The notes: generated by a model not told the origin, from the sequence alone. A DNA stretch of 64,000 bases from Paulinella micropora (GCA_009731375.1 BJOX01000010.1:475025-539024); one strand, 5' to 3'; shown: positions 42,030 to 54,090, numbered from the stretch's first letter. Made by a program: numbers and translations.

Positions 42030-42297
42030 TTGGACACCGTGATAGCCCAGTGGTCAAGTTCTACCATCTGGGCCCTGTCGCCAGTTCGATTCCCGTCGGT
42101 GCCACCAGTATTTTCATTGAACATACCGCTCCGTCTGGACCAGTATTTTCATTGAACATACCGGTCCGTCTGGAAGTGTTGGAACTGCCCTTGCGGGGGT
42201 GTCATTAGAGCTTATCGTCAATTCCTCGTACTCCCCTCACGGGTGAGACGATGGAGGCGCATGTGCAGAAATGCATCAGCCATTGACAGAGAAGCAC

Positions 42298-42299
<2 letters not shown>
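42030..42299 (+). mobile_element. tRNA-derived SINE with (TTA)n tail, copy B
   Basis: The head has an internal RNA polymerase III promoter. The A box is TAGCCCAGTGG (42,043-42,053) and the B box is GTTCGATTCC (42,084-42,093), with normal tRNA-like spacing. GACACCG near the start can pair with CGGTGCC before ACCA, recalling an acceptor stem and CCA end. It continues with a direct repeat of CAGTATTTTCATTGAACATA, a body with GCGGGGGTGTCATTAGAGC and CACGGGTGAGACGATGG, and a (TTA)n tail. Copy C carries the same element at 63,714. The T-stem pairing is poor, so it is not a functional tRNA gene. The parent tRNA is not identified. Confidence 0.85.
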
Positions 42300-42351
<52 letters not shown>

Positions 42352-42483
42352 TACTACTACTACTACTACTACTATATGCTTATCATTATTATTATTATTA
42401 TTGTTATTATTATTATATTGTTGTTGTTGTTGTTGTTTTTGTTATTGTTATCATTACTCATCCTCCTCCTCCTCCTCCTCCTC

Positions 42484-42544
<61 letters not shown>

Positions 42545-42557
42545 AACAACAACAACA

Positions 42558-42602
<45 letters not shown>

Positions 42603-42603
42603 G

Positions 42604-42670
<67 letters not shown>

Positions 42671-42770
42671 CACTACTACCACTACTACTACTTACTACTA
42701 CTTACTACTACTTACTACTACTTACTACTTACTACTACTACCACTACTACTACTACTACTACTGCTAGCA
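42300..42770. repeat. (TTA)n, (CTA)n, (GTT)n and (TCC)n trinucleotides
   Basis: SINE tail (TTA)n to about 42,350, then CTA, TTG, TCC and a long (CTA)n to about 42,764 with ACTTACTACT variants. All-open frames here are compositional. The (CTA)n end corresponds to 16,205-16,245 of copy A. Confidence 0.95.
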
Positions 42771-43074
42771 CTGTTGGTTCTACTCCTTCTGGTACAAAAC
42801 GGGAAGTAGTCCCTCTATCTATCTATCTACATATCTATCTATCTATCTATCTATCCATTAGTCTTTCTTGTGCTTGTGTGTCTAATTTCCTGTATATGTC
42901 TCCGTCCACCCTTTCATCTATCTGCTTCCATCCACCCTCTATATCTATCTATCTATCTATCTATCTATATATCTATCTATCTATCTATCTATCCATCTAT
43001 CTATCCATCCATCCATCCGTCCATCCATCTATCTATCTATCTATCTATCTATCCATATATCTATCTATCTATCT
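42771..43074. repeat. (TATC)n with a short unique patch, intron 1 copy B
   Basis: The patch CTTGTGTGTCTAATTTCC to TCCACCCTCTATATC (about 42,870-42,945) is a diverged counterpart of 16,484-16,560 in copy A. Confidence 0.9.
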
Positions 43075-43620
43075 AATGGGTGCCATCTGTCGACAGACAG
43101 AGAATTAGGGGATGGTGTGGGTGTGCTGGGCCCGTGGTGGGGTGCCTTATGTGTGCCTAGCCATACGCCTATAAGTCACATGCCGAAATAGCGACAGGAA
43201 ACACGATCCTGTTCCCTCAGGGTGCCCTTTCTCGCTTGTTGAGCCCGGAATAAAACCCACAGTGCTCTGTCGGTTTATACTAGACTGTCGAACAGTTTCG
43301 AAACTCCATCTGCTTACTGGGTCCTCTGTAATGGAGGTGGGAGCTCGTTCTGCAAGGGGCGCTTATGGAACGAGCCCTGGCCCCGCCTGGTACTAGGGAG
43401 CTTTGGTATCGCCTGTATCAGTCCCTTCCGTGCAAACATCACGGCTTAGCTGGGCATCGGGTTAATACTTTACCCACAGACTTCCTTGGTTGACGAAATC
43501 AGAAGCTCCTTTTTTCTGACATTAGTCGATATCTCATCAGTTGATCTCATCACTGTACTCCACGGAGTGAACCAAGGCCACTTGAGGTGTCACTGACCCT
43601 CCCTTGGGCTTGGTTTTTGA
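43075..43620 (+). mobile_element. Unclassified ~546-bp repeat element, copy 1
   Basis: Starts ATGGGTGCCATCTGTCGAC, includes GGGGTGCCTTATGTGTGCC, AATAAAACCCACAGTGC, TGGAGGTGGGAGCTCGTTC, CATCGGGTTAATACTTTACC and GACATTAGTCGATATC, and ends in GGTGTCACTGACCCTCCC and GGGCTTGG. It is joined head-to-tail with a second copy. No conserved protein domain is visible and it shows no sign of a polymerase III promoter. It could be part of a longer transposon or a non-autonomous element. Confidence 0.65.
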
Positions 43621-44081
43621 AATGGGTGCCATCTGTCGACAGACAGAGAATTAGGGGATGGTGTGGGAGTGCTGGGCCCGTGGTGGGGTGCCTTATGTGT
43701 GCCTAGCCATACGCCTATACGTCACATGCCGAACTAGCGACGGGAAGCACAATCCTGTTCCCTCAGGGTGCCCTTTCTCGCTTGTTGAGCCCGGAATAAA
43801 ACCCACAGTGCTCTGTCGGTTTATACTAGACTGTCGAACAGTCTCGAAACTCCATCTGCTTACTGGGTCCTCTGTAATGGAGGTGGGAGCTCGTTCTGCA
43901 AGGGGCGCTTATGGAACGAGCCCTGGCCCCGCCTGGTACTAGGGAGCTTTGGTATCGCCTGTATCAGTCCCTTCCGTGCAAACATCACGGCTTAGCTGGG
44001 CATCGGGTTAATACTTTACCCACAGACTTCCTTGGTTGACGAAATCAGAAGCTCCTTTTTTCTGACATTAGTCGATATCTC

Positions 44082-44084
<3 letters not shown>
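43621..44084 (+). mobile_element. Unclassified ~546-bp element, copy 2 (3'-truncated)
   Basis: Tandem second copy, almost identical to the first over about 464 bp. It stops at GTCGATATCTCAT and passes into (TATC)n, losing the last ~80 bp. The joint with TATC may reflect microsatellite growth from the ATCTCATC end. Confidence 0.7.
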
Positions 44085-44134
<50 letters not shown>

Positions 44135-44168
44135 ACTATCTAATATATATCCACCCATCCATCCATCC

Positions 44169-44203
<35 letters not shown>

Positions 44204-44302
44204 AATATCTACATATATCTACCTATCTATATATCTTTCTATCTGTCTTACTATATATCTTTCCATCCACGAGTCCATCTTTTTTTTTTATCATGTATCA
44301 TC

Positions 44303-44356
<54 letters not shown>

Positions 44357-44421
44357 AGCACAGAATCAGATGCCCTCGCCTGCGTCGTGCCCTGACCTGT
44401 GGTTTTCTCTGTCTTATATAG
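44085..44421. repeat. (TATC)n and exon-2 splice region, copy B
   Basis: TATC with ATCC and TTCA patches to about 44,355, then the conserved CAGAATCAGATGCCC...CTTATATAG splice region. Confidence 0.92.
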
Positions 44422-44520
44422 GATGGCTTTCCGGCCCTGGTCAACGCCGGTGTGAAGGGCCACACCGCCGTCGCAGAGGCACTTCTGACCGCACGAGCGA
44501 ATGTACATGTAACAGACCCG
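44422..44520 (+). CDS. Ankyrin-repeat protein, exon 2 (copy B)
   Basis: 99 nt, phase 0 to 0, CTTATATAG acceptor and GTAAGCTG donor. It encodes [19 protein letters not shown], then [18 protein letters not shown] here is closer to the ankyrin consensus Gly at this turn than VKDH of copy A. The degenerate opening DGFPAL is shared, so it predates the duplication. Downstream intron sequence (AGCTGTGATACCAGTAGC) is also shared. The next exon in order, exon 3, is on the other strand in this copy. Confidence 0.9.
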
Positions 44521-45120
<600 letters not shown>

Positions 45121-45123
45121 ATA

Positions 45124-45430
45124 TCGTCCAGTGTTGCATAGCCCGGGCTAGGTCCCTGCGGGGGTTTAGGCCTCATACAATGTCATCATTGTAGCTTGCG
45201 CAAGCTTACGGTGCTCAAAACACTTGGACTAACGGCTTCCTTTTCTTTCTCTTCTTCCTTATCCTCCCACTCTCCATTCCTAGATTGCCTTTTTCTTCAA
45301 CGTCCTTCCTCCTCTTCTTTTTCCAGAACACAGTCTACCCGTGATTCCCATCCCGGACACATGCACAGTACACAAATTATTGTTTGATGTGAAACTGCGT
45401 TCCTTTGCAAGGACTACATTCCTTTGCGAC
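45124..45430. other. Non-repetitive insert at the left edge of the inverted block
   Basis: About 300 bp beginning CGTCCAGTGTTGCATAGCCC and including CCTGCGGGGGTTTAGGCC, CATACAATGTCATCATTG and a pyrimidine-rich stretch. It has no counterpart in copy A. It may be a transposon fragment. It lies next to the left inversion breakpoint. Confidence 0.5.
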
Positions 45431-45510
45431 ATCTCATCTAACTACCTACCTATTCATCTATCTACATATCTATCTATCTACATATCTATCTGTCTATCAA
45501 TCTATCTATC

Positions 45511-45568
<58 letters not shown>

Positions 45569-45588
45569 CCTATCTATCTATCTATCCT

Positions 45589-45619
<31 letters not shown>

Positions 45620-45714
45620 CCTTCTTACTTATTTACTTACGTACCTACCTTAGTAACCTACCTACCTACCTATATGTCTATCTATATTTCTACCTATCTA
45701 TCTATCTCTCCTTT

Positions 45715-45751
<37 letters not shown>

Positions 45752-45802
45752 ATGAATCTATCTATTTACTTATGTGCATATCGACCTAAATCTCGACCTA
45801 CA

Positions 45803-45833
<31 letters not shown>

Positions 45834-45938
45834 TTATCTATTTATCTATCTATCTATCTTTCGATCATGGATATATCTATCCCTCCATAAGGTGTGTACT
45901 TCAAGCAAAAAATGTGTGGACTCTCGATTGCCAAAATT

Positions 45939-46008
<70 letters not shown>

Positions 46009-46019
46009 CGGATGGATGA

Positions 46020-46265
46020 TTTTCCACTCAGCGAGCTCTGTGTAGGCCAACTATCACCTTCTAACTCCCTCTAGTTGGTTCAAACGAGTCGTGTTGCGAC
46101 TGTTGTCAAAAGCCAAGGAGCTTTGGCTGTCAGGACACTCCCCTAACGCAAATATTTGCTTAAATTGCGAAAAAAAACCACCTCAGCGTCGAGGACGAGT
46201 CTGGGGCTTGACGCCCTGCAAGTATCCGCTCCCAACTCCTCCTGGTGGCCACAAACCGTCAGTTC
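46020..46265 (-). repeat. Exon-3 arm (right-arm homologue), copy B
   Basis: CACTCAGCGAGCTCTGTG to GTGGCCACAAACCGTC, the reversed counterpart of 22,195-22,440, with a few differences such as TAGTTGGTT for TAGTCGCC. Confidence 0.82.
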
Positions 46266-46368
46266 TTCCCACAGCTTTCCCGAGTATGCGCATGGCATGC
46301 TCTGGCTCACTCTCTCTTTCTCTCTCTATCTCTCATCTTCCCCTCTTTCTCCTCTACCTCCTGCTTAC

Positions 46369-46467
46369 TTTGTTTTTGGCCTCGGTGTGGGCGCCGGCCG
46401 CCAGCAGCGCCTGTGCTGTCGCCGTCTGCCCAAAGCATCCGGCCAGGTGCAGCGCCGTGTTGCCGTC
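46369..46467 (-). CDS. Ankyrin-repeat protein, exon 3 (copy B), inverted
   Basis: On the minus strand, 99 nt from GTGTATAG to GTAAGCAGG, encoding DGNTALHLAGCFGQTATA, then QALLAAGAHTEAKNK. This is an intact, near-consensus ankyrin repeat (TALHLA is closer to consensus than TALHWA of copy A). Splice sites and phase are preserved. Because exons 1, 2, 4, 5 and 6 of this copy are on the plus strand, this exon cannot join them in one transcript. Copy B would skip from exon 2 to exon 4, which keeps the frame since all borders are phase 0, giving a protein one repeat shorter. The inversion could instead be an assembly error. Confidence 0.9.
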
Positions 46468-46679
46468 CTATACACAGCAGACCAGACCAGCTGCGACGTG
46501 CGGGGGGGAGGGAGAGGAGGAGGAGGAGGGCAGCGCGCTCGCAGCAGGCAGCGGGCACACACACACACACATACATACATACATACATACATACATACAT
46601 ACATACACAAGCTGCTGGCCCCTCCGATCCGCACAGTTGCATGTGTACACCACATCCCATCACCACCAACCCGCGCAAA

Positions 46680-46945
46680 CCGGCACCCGGCCACGACCAA
46701 GCATAGTTTGTGGCCACCAGGAGGAGTTGGCAGCTCATACTTGCAGAGCTGCAAGGTCCCAACTCGTCGCTGACGATGACATGGGTTTTCGAAATTCATG
46801 CAAATATTTGCGTTAGGAAAGTGTCCTGAATGCCTACATTTCCTCGACTTTCGGCACTACTCCCAAAAATTACTCGTTTGAGGGCACCAGGAGGAGTCAG
46901 AAGGCCATGCTTGGCACACAAAAAGCTCGTTGAGCTGAGAGCATG
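46680..46945 (-). repeat. Exon-3 arm (left-arm homologue), copy B
   Basis: ACCAAGCATAGTTTGTGGCC to AAGCTCGTTGAGCTGAGAGC, the reversed counterpart of 21,528-21,770. Together with 46,020-46,265 it again brackets the exon in inverted orientation. Confidence 0.82.
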
Positions 46946-46949
46946 CCAA

Positions 46950-48270
46950 CACAGAAATTACCTAGAATTTTTTGCATTTTAGCGTTCAGGACAAACGCCT
47001 AACGCAATTACTAGGAATTTCTCGTTTGACGTCAAAAAAATACGTATGAAGGTGATATTGGATGATGAGAATGAGTATTGGTTGGAAAAATTATCAAAAG
47101 TAAAATTATGTGATTTTTGGCATTTTAGCGTTCAGGACAAACGCCTAACGCAATTACTAGGAATTTCTCGTTTGAGGTCAAAAAAATACATATGAAGGTA
47201 ATATTTGATTAATAAGGAGTGTATTGGATTGGAAAATTATCCAACATAAAATCATGTGATTTTTGGCACATTAGCGTTCAGGACAAACGCCTAACGCAAT
47301 TACTAGGAATTTTTCGTTTGAGATAAAAAAATACGTATGAAAGTGATATTTGATAAATAGGGTATTGGGTTGGAAAATTATGAAAATAAATTATGTGATT
47401 TTTGGCATTTTAGCGTTCAGGACAAACGCCTAACGCAATTACTAGGAATTTCTCGTTTGAGGTTAAAAAAAAAATTAAAAAACGTATGAAGGTAATATTT
47501 GATTAATAAGGAGTGTATTGGATTGGAACATCATCAAAAATAAAATTATGTGACTTTTTGCATTTTAGCGTTCAGGACAAACGCCTAACGCAATTACTAG
47601 AAACTTCTCCTTTGAGGTAAAAAAAATACGGTTTAAGGTGATATTTGATGAATAGAAAGTGTATTGGGTTGAATTCAGGGCAAACGCCTAACGCAATTAC
47701 TAGAAACTTCTCCTTTGAGGTCAAAAAAATACGTATGAAGGTGATATTTGATGAATAGAAAGTGTATTGGGTTGAAAATTTATCTAATTTTTTTAATGTC
47801 ATGTTGGCATTTTCCTGTTCAGGACTAACGCCTAACGCAATTACTAGAAATTTCTCGTTTGACGTCAAAAAAAGAAGTATGGACGTGACATCGGATGAAT
47901 AGAAAGTGTATTGGGTTGCAAAAGTATCAAAATTAAAATTACATATTTTTAGCATTCTTCCTGTTCAGGACAAAGGCCTAACACCATTACTAGGAATTCC
48001 TCGTTTGACGTTAAAAAAAAAAGCAATATGAGGGTGATCTTTGATGAATAAAAAGTGTATTGGGTTAGAAAATCATCAAATAAAAATTATGTGATTTTTG
48101 GCATTTTAGCGTTCAGGGCAAACTCCTAACGCAATTACTATGAATTTCTCGTTTGACGTCAAAAAAGGAGTATGGACGTGATATTTGATGAATAGAAAGT
48201 GTATTGGGTTGAAAAAATTATCAAAATGAAAATTATGTGATTTTTTGCATTTTAGCGTTCAGGACAATAA
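46950..48270 (-). repeat. ~147-bp satellite on the minus strand, copy B
   Basis: About nine to ten units. CGTTCAGGACAAACGCCTAA or close variants recur near 46,983, 47,129, 47,275, 47,416, 47,570, 47,676, 47,816, 47,965, 48,111 and 48,257. Spacing is mostly 141-154 bp, with one short unit of about 106 bp (47,570-47,676). No gap interrupts this array, unlike copy A. Confidence 0.88.
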
Positions 48271-48660
48271 AAGGCATACCAACTACATATTATATACACA
48301 TTTCAGATATTGGAGGCATCCAAGTTTATATTATATACACATTTCTATACTCACTTCACTCATACTTATTCATATAATATACATACAGTGTCATACACAA
48401 ATACATATAGATAACATATACTACATATAGGACAAACGCCCAGACATACATACATACATGTACATACATACATACAAACATTTATACATACTTACATACA
48501 TTTCCCACTATGCACACAAATGTGAACCATTCCCACTTTTCCCCCTACATAAAGATAGGTAGGTAGATAGATAGATAGGCAGATAGGTAGGTAGGTAGGT
48601 AGATAGATAGGATGATAGATGGGTACCTAGATAGAAAGAAAGATGGATAGATAGATAATT
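48271..48660. other. AT-rich sequence and right inversion edge, copy B
   Basis: Reverse counterpart of 17,690-17,970 (CATTTCAGATATTGGAGGC, (TATG)n reversed, CACTTTTCCCCCTACATAAAG) followed by (GGTA)n/(GATA)n. From about 48,615 (TGGGTACCTAGATAGAAAG) the order again matches copy A at about 23,226 in direct orientation. Confidence 0.8.
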
Positions 48661-48722
48661 AGGTAGGTAGTTGGGCAGATGACGAAGAAAGTAAGTAGGT
48701 ATTAGGTAGGTAGGTAGGTAAG

Positions 48723-48816
<94 letters not shown>

Positions 48817-48939
48817 TGAGCCGCAAGCAGTTATGTTCTCTCCGATTCATGAGCCTTTGATGCGCGGGGTCTGTTGTTGAGCGCTCGGGCTATGTATCTA
48901 TCTATCCTATCTATTCTATTAACCTACCTACCTACCTAC

Positions 48940-49001
<62 letters not shown>

Positions 49002-49031
49002 GTCTGTCTGTCTCTCTATTTGTGTGCTCAG
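48660..49031. repeat. (GATA)n, unique patch and (TATC)n before exon 4, copy B
   Basis: Same layout as 23,260-23,867 of copy A: GATA, then GCCGCAAGCAGTTATGTTCTC...GCGCTCGGGC, then TATC, ending TGTGTGCTCAG. Confidence 0.93.
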
Positions 49032-49139
49032 GCTGGCCAAGCTGCCCTCGACCTTGCGCGCAAAAACTACAAGCCGGTCACGGCCAAGCTGCTGGAGGAG
49101 GTGGCCAAGGTCGCTGCTGCCTGCGCTGCCCTCACATAG
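49032..49139 (+). CDS. Ankyrin-repeat protein, exon 4 (copy B)
   Basis: From TGTGCTCAG, phase 0: AGQAALDLARKNYKPVTA, then KLLEEVAK, followed either by VAAACAALT and a TAG stop at 49,137 or by splicing at AAG|GTCGCT to exon 5. Differences from copy A are confined to the first residues (AGQAA for DGQTS). The rest is unchanged, including the nucleotides of the putative intron start, so the two copies do not settle which reading is used. The G-x-x-x-LDLARK pattern and VxAKLLEE helix are typical of a C-terminal ankyrin repeat. Confidence 0.85.
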   Translation, partial: AGQAALDLARKNYKPVTAKLLEEVAKVAAACAALT

Positions 49140-49643
49140 CGATAGAACACGTGTCGGTCACAATTTGCGCATATTGAGAGAGAGAGAGAGAGAGAGATTA
49201 TGTATGTATGTATGTATGTATGGTTGTATGCATGTATGTAATGTATGTATGCATGCATATTGTGCGTTGTACATTGTATGTATGTATGTATGTATGTATG
49301 TATGTATGTATGTATGTATGCACGTACGTATGTATATATGTGTATATACATAGATACACACATACATACATGCATGCACATGTATATGTATACAAAGAAT
49401 ACTATATTTATACATGCACACATGCACCCACACACCCACCCACACACACACACACGCACACCCCAGCTTGTCAATGAAGTGTAGCAAAAAGGATGGCATG
49501 TCTAGAAGTTACGCTGCAGGTGACCTGTGCCGTGCTCCCACTCATGGCAGCAACACAGTGCCTTGTGCTGTCTGCTGCTGCTGCTGCTGGGCGCGCCATA
49601 GCGATGGGTGCTGAGCTGCCTGCTGGCCTGTGCGTGTGCGCAG
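49140..49643. repeat. Region between exons 4 and 5, copy B
   Basis: As in copy A, with shorter (GA)n and (CA)n tracts. The GC-rich unique sequence ahead of exon 5 is almost the same. Confidence 0.9.
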
Positions 49644-49691
49644 ATGACTCCCCAGCAACGAAGCGACAAAGCAGAGTGGAAGAAGATCGAG
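49644..49691 (+). CDS. Ankyrin-repeat protein, exon 5 (copy B), charged tail
   Basis: 48 nt, TGTGCGCAG acceptor, GTAGGTAGG donor: [16 protein letters not shown]. Only two base differences from copy A are seen, one silent or conservative and one changing Glu to Gln. Phase 0 on both sides matches a splice from exon 4. The conserved frame over both copies, while flanking tracts differ in length, favours coding use. Confidence 0.65.
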
Positions 49692-49731
49692 GTAGGTAGG
49701 TAGGTAGGTAGGTAGAGAGAGAGAGAGAGAG

Positions 49732-49787
<56 letters not shown>

Positions 49788-49788
49788 G

Positions 49789-49839
<51 letters not shown>

Positions 49840-49847
49840 GGATAGAT

Positions 49848-49908
<61 letters not shown>
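49692..49908. repeat. (GGTA)n, (GA)n and (GATA)n
   Basis: Occupies the place where copy A has the LINE; here GATA leads into a minus-strand 546-bp element. Confidence 0.95.
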
Positions 49909-49909
<1 letters not shown>

Positions 49910-50408
49910 GAGATATCGACTAATGTCAGAAAAAAGGAGCTTCTGATTTCGTCAACCAAGGAAGTCTGTGGGTAAAGTATTAACCCGATGCCCAGCTAAG
50001 CCGTGATGTTTGCACGGAAGGGACTGATACAGGCAATACCAAATCTCCCTAGTACCAGGCGGGGCCAGGGCTCGTTCCATAAAGCGCCCCTTGCAGAACG
50101 AGCTCCCACCTCCATTACAGAGGACCCAGTAAGCAGATGGAGTTTCGAGACTGTTCGACAGTCTAGTATAAACCGACAGAGCACTGTGGGTTTTATTCCG
50201 GGCTCAACAAGCGAGAAAGGGCACCCTGAGGGAACAGGATTGTGCTTCCCGTCGCTATTTCGGCATGTGACTTATAGGCGTATGGCTAGGCACACATAAG
50301 GCACCCCACCACGGGCCCAGCACTCCCACACCATCCCCTAATTCTCTGTCTGTCGACAGATGGCACCCATTTCAAAAAAACCAAGCCCAAGGGAGGGTCA
50401 GTGACACC
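49909..50408 (-). mobile_element. Unclassified ~546-bp element, copy 3 (inverted)
   Basis: Reverse complement of the element at 43,075, from GATATCTCATC at the microsatellite edge to GGTGTCACTGACCC. It contains the complete ATGGGTGCCATCTGTCGAC to ATCTCATC portion plus about 45 bp upstream of it (GGTGTCACTGACCCTCCC, GGGCTTGG). That portion shows the element's 5' part when not in tandem. Confidence 0.7.
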
Positions 50409-50555
50409 TTATCCTATCCTATCTACCTACCTACCTATCTACCTACCTACCTACTTGCCTACTTACCTATCTACCTACCTACCTACCTACCTGACTATGC
50501 ATCATCTATCTACCTATCTATATACCTATCTGTCTACCTACCTGTCTACCTATCC

Positions 50556-50583
<28 letters not shown>
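50409..50583. repeat. (CTAC)n and (TATC)n
   Basis: CTAC and TATC variants between two fragments of the 546-bp element. Confidence 0.93.
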
Positions 50584-50586
<3 letters not shown>

Positions 50587-50686
50587 CTTGGTTGACGAAA
50601 TCTGAAGCTCCTTTTTTCTGACATTAGTCGATATCTCATCAGTTGATCTCATCACTTACTCCACGGAGCGAACCAAGACCACTTGA
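50584..50686 (+). mobile_element. Unclassified ~546-bp element, 3' fragment
   Basis: CTTGGTTGACGAAATCTGAAG to ACCAAGACCACTTGA, matching 43,488-43,590. It is plus-strand, while the longer neighbouring copy is minus. It continues directly into (TAGGA)n. Confidence 0.65.
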
Positions 50687-51030
<344 letters not shown>

Positions 51031-51174
51031 CGCGGGCGTGTTAGGGCGGAGAGGAGAGGGGAGGGGCGTGCTGCGGCCTGGTCGGGGGAGCTGGAGGCGG
51101 TGCGGCCGCATGCGCGCGTGGCTGCTTCAGCTGCTGCCCAACGCTGCCTGTGTGCGTGTGCGTGTGCTGGGCAG

Positions 51175-51202
51175 GCGGCGGTCAAGAAGGCAGAGGAAGA
51201 CG
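51175..51202 (+). CDS. Ankyrin-repeat protein, exon 6 (copy B), Lys/Glu tail
   Basis: AAVKKAEED plus one base, the same 28 nt as copy A, with the same GCTGGGCAG acceptor and GTAAATAC donor. The preceding ~130 bp of GC-rich sequence (GGGGAGCTGGAGGCGGTGCG and on) is nearly unchanged. No following exon was found in copy B. The donor runs straight into (CATA)n, so the true 3' end of the gene is unknown. Confidence 0.6.
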
Positions 51203-51358
51203 GTAAATACATACATACATACATACATGCATACATACATACATACATTCATACATACATACATACATACATACATACATGCATGCATACATGCATGTAT
51301 GCATACATACATACGTACGTACGTACATACATACATACATACACACATATACACACGT

Positions 51359-51389
<31 letters not shown>

Positions 51390-53760
51390 CATACATACAT
51401 ACATACATACATACAGACATACAGACAGACAGACAGAAGGGTCAATCTCTTTCAATAAGACCGCACACAGACGCGCACACACTCACCATGCAATATATAC
51501 ATATATACATACATATATGCATACATACATGCATACATGCATACATACATACATACATACATACATACAAGCACATACATACATACACATACATACATAC
51601 ATACATACATACATACATACATACATACATGCATGCATAGATGCATACATGGATACATTATACATACATACATGCATACATACATACATATATACATACA
51701 TACATACATGCATATATACAGACAGACAGAAGGATCAATATCTTTCAATAAGACCGACACACAGACACACACAAACACACACACACTCACACACACACCA
51801 TGCAATACATACATACATACATACATACATACATACATACATACAAAAGGATCAACTATTTGCATAACTTAAAGGTCGACACATAGTACACAAAACGCCT
51901 TACGTAATACATAAAACATACATGCATACATTCATTCATACACATACATACACATACATACACATACATACACATACATACATACATACATACATACATG
52001 TATGCATGCATGCATACATGCATGCATGTATGCATGCATGCATGCATGCATACATACATACATACATACATACATACATTCAAAAGGATCAATGTCGTTC
52101 AATCAGGTCAGCACAGAGTACACACCACGCCCTACATACATACATACATACATACATACATACATACATGTATACATGCATGCATACATACAGACACGCA
52201 TAGTAAAAAAGATCAAGCTTAAGCCTTGCAACAACGTTGACACATAGTACACACCACGCCTTACATAACATAACATAACATAACATACCATAACATAACC
52301 TAACATACTATGCATACATACATACATACAAACATACATACATGCATACATACATACATACATATATACATACATACATACATACATACATACTTACATC
52401 GCATGGCAAACATTCATTCATACATACATGCATGCATACAAATATATCAAGTGGTTGAACCAGGTCGACACATCGTACACACCACGCGAAACATACATAC
52501 ATACATACATACATGCATATATACATATATTAGATACATACTTACTGACACACATGCATATAAAAGGAGCAAGTGATTCAATCAGGTCGACACGTAGTAC
52601 ACACCACGACTGACATAGCATCACATACATCACATCACATCACATCACGTCACGTCACATCACATACATACATACATACATACATTATACATACATACAC
52701 TTACACACACGCATTCAAAAGGAGCAAGCGGTTGAATCAGGTCGATACATAGTCTACACCACGCCTTACATTACATACATTACATACATACATACATAAA
52801 CATACGTATACATACATACATACGTACATACATACATACATACATGCATACAAAAGGAGCAAGTGGTTCGATTAGGTAGCACATAGTACACACCACGCCT
52901 TACATCACATTACATATATTACATAACACACACACACACATACATACATACATACATACATACATACATACATACATACATACATTCACGCATACATACA
53001 CACATACATACATACATACATACATACATACATACATACTTACTTACGTACATGCATACACAAGAAGCAAGTGGTTTAATCACGTCGACACATAGTACAC
53101 ACCACGCCTTACATCACATGACATACATGACATACATGACATATATCTCGTACATCACATACATCACATACATCACATACATACATCACATACATCACAT
53201 ACATCACATACATACATACATACATACATACATACATACATACAAAAGGAGCAAGTGGTTCAATCAGGTCGACACATAGTACACACCACGCCTTACATTA
53301 CATTACATATATGACATACATACATACATACATACATACATGCATGCATACTTACTTACTTACATACATGCATACAAAAGGAGCAAGTGGTTCAATCAGG
53401 TCGACACGTAGTACACACCACGCCTTACATCACACATTCGACATTACAATTATTACATTACATACATACATACATACATACATACGTACGTACGTACGTA
53501 CGCACGTACGCACGTACGCAAGTACACACATGCATACAAAAGGGGCAAGTGGTTTCAGCAGGTCGACACATGGTACACACCATGCCTTACATAATATGAC
53601 ATACATTACATACATTACATACATGCAAACATGCATACAAAAGGAGCAAGTGGTTCAATCAGGTCCACACGTAGTACACACCACGTATTACATACATAAC
53701 ATCCATACATGCATCCATACATACATACATACAAACATACATACATTGCAGACATACATT
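51203..53760 (+). repeat. Type-1 islands in (CATA)n, fourth cluster
   Basis: About fifteen islands near 51,437, 51,729, 51,846, 52,082, 52,207, 52,440, 52,563, 52,722, 52,853, 53,064, 53,244, 53,376, 53,538 and 53,637, all plus-strand. The order of sub-types (GGATCAAT first, GGAGCAAG later, GTCCACACG last) parallels 26.3-28.3 kb and then 32.7-33.1 kb. Confidence 0.87.
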
Positions 53761-54049
53761 GCATACATACATACATACATACATTGTTACTTACTCATTC
53801 ACTCACATACATACATACAAACATACATACATACATACATCGCTACCTTTTTGCAGCATTCACACTTACTAACTTACTTAACTTACTTACATACTTTCTT
53901 GCTTAGTTACTTACTTACTCAGTTTTTTACTTTGTTACTTGCTTATTTAAATACATACATACATACATACATACATACATACATACACACATACATACAT
54001 GCATACATACATACATACATGTATTGCTACTTTTTTTTGCAGCATTCAC

Positions 54050-54090
<41 letters not shown>

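Larger units (their letters stand above)
45430..48600 (-). other. Inverted block containing exon 3 (copy B)
   Basis: Sequence order here is the reverse complement of about 19,400-23,200 in copy A. In turn come the GATA-side patches reversed (45,640-45,810), CCTCCATAAGGTGTG...CAATCGAGAGTC reversed (45,890-45,940), the right arm (46,020-46,265), exon 3 on minus (46,369-46,467), the left arm (46,680-46,945), satellite units on minus (46,950-48,270), and CCCCCTACATAAAGATAGG (48,540-48,560). Outside, direct orientation resumes on both sides. Both edges fall in (TATC)n or (GATA)n. Confidence 0.88.

Noticed and set aside
42030-42110. Functional tRNA gene
   Set aside because: A and B boxes are present but the T stem does not pair and the sequence continues as a longer element with a (TTA)n tail found twice. 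It is a SINE head.
42271-42809. Poly-Thr/Tyr/Leu frames over (CTA)n and (TTA)n
   Set aside because: Same compositional effect; the tract is SINE tail and simple repeat within intron 1.
43658-43942. A 94-residue open frame in the 546-bp element, and its relatives at 50,003-50,299
   Set aside because: Not kept open in the neighbouring near-identical copy, and no recognisable domain.
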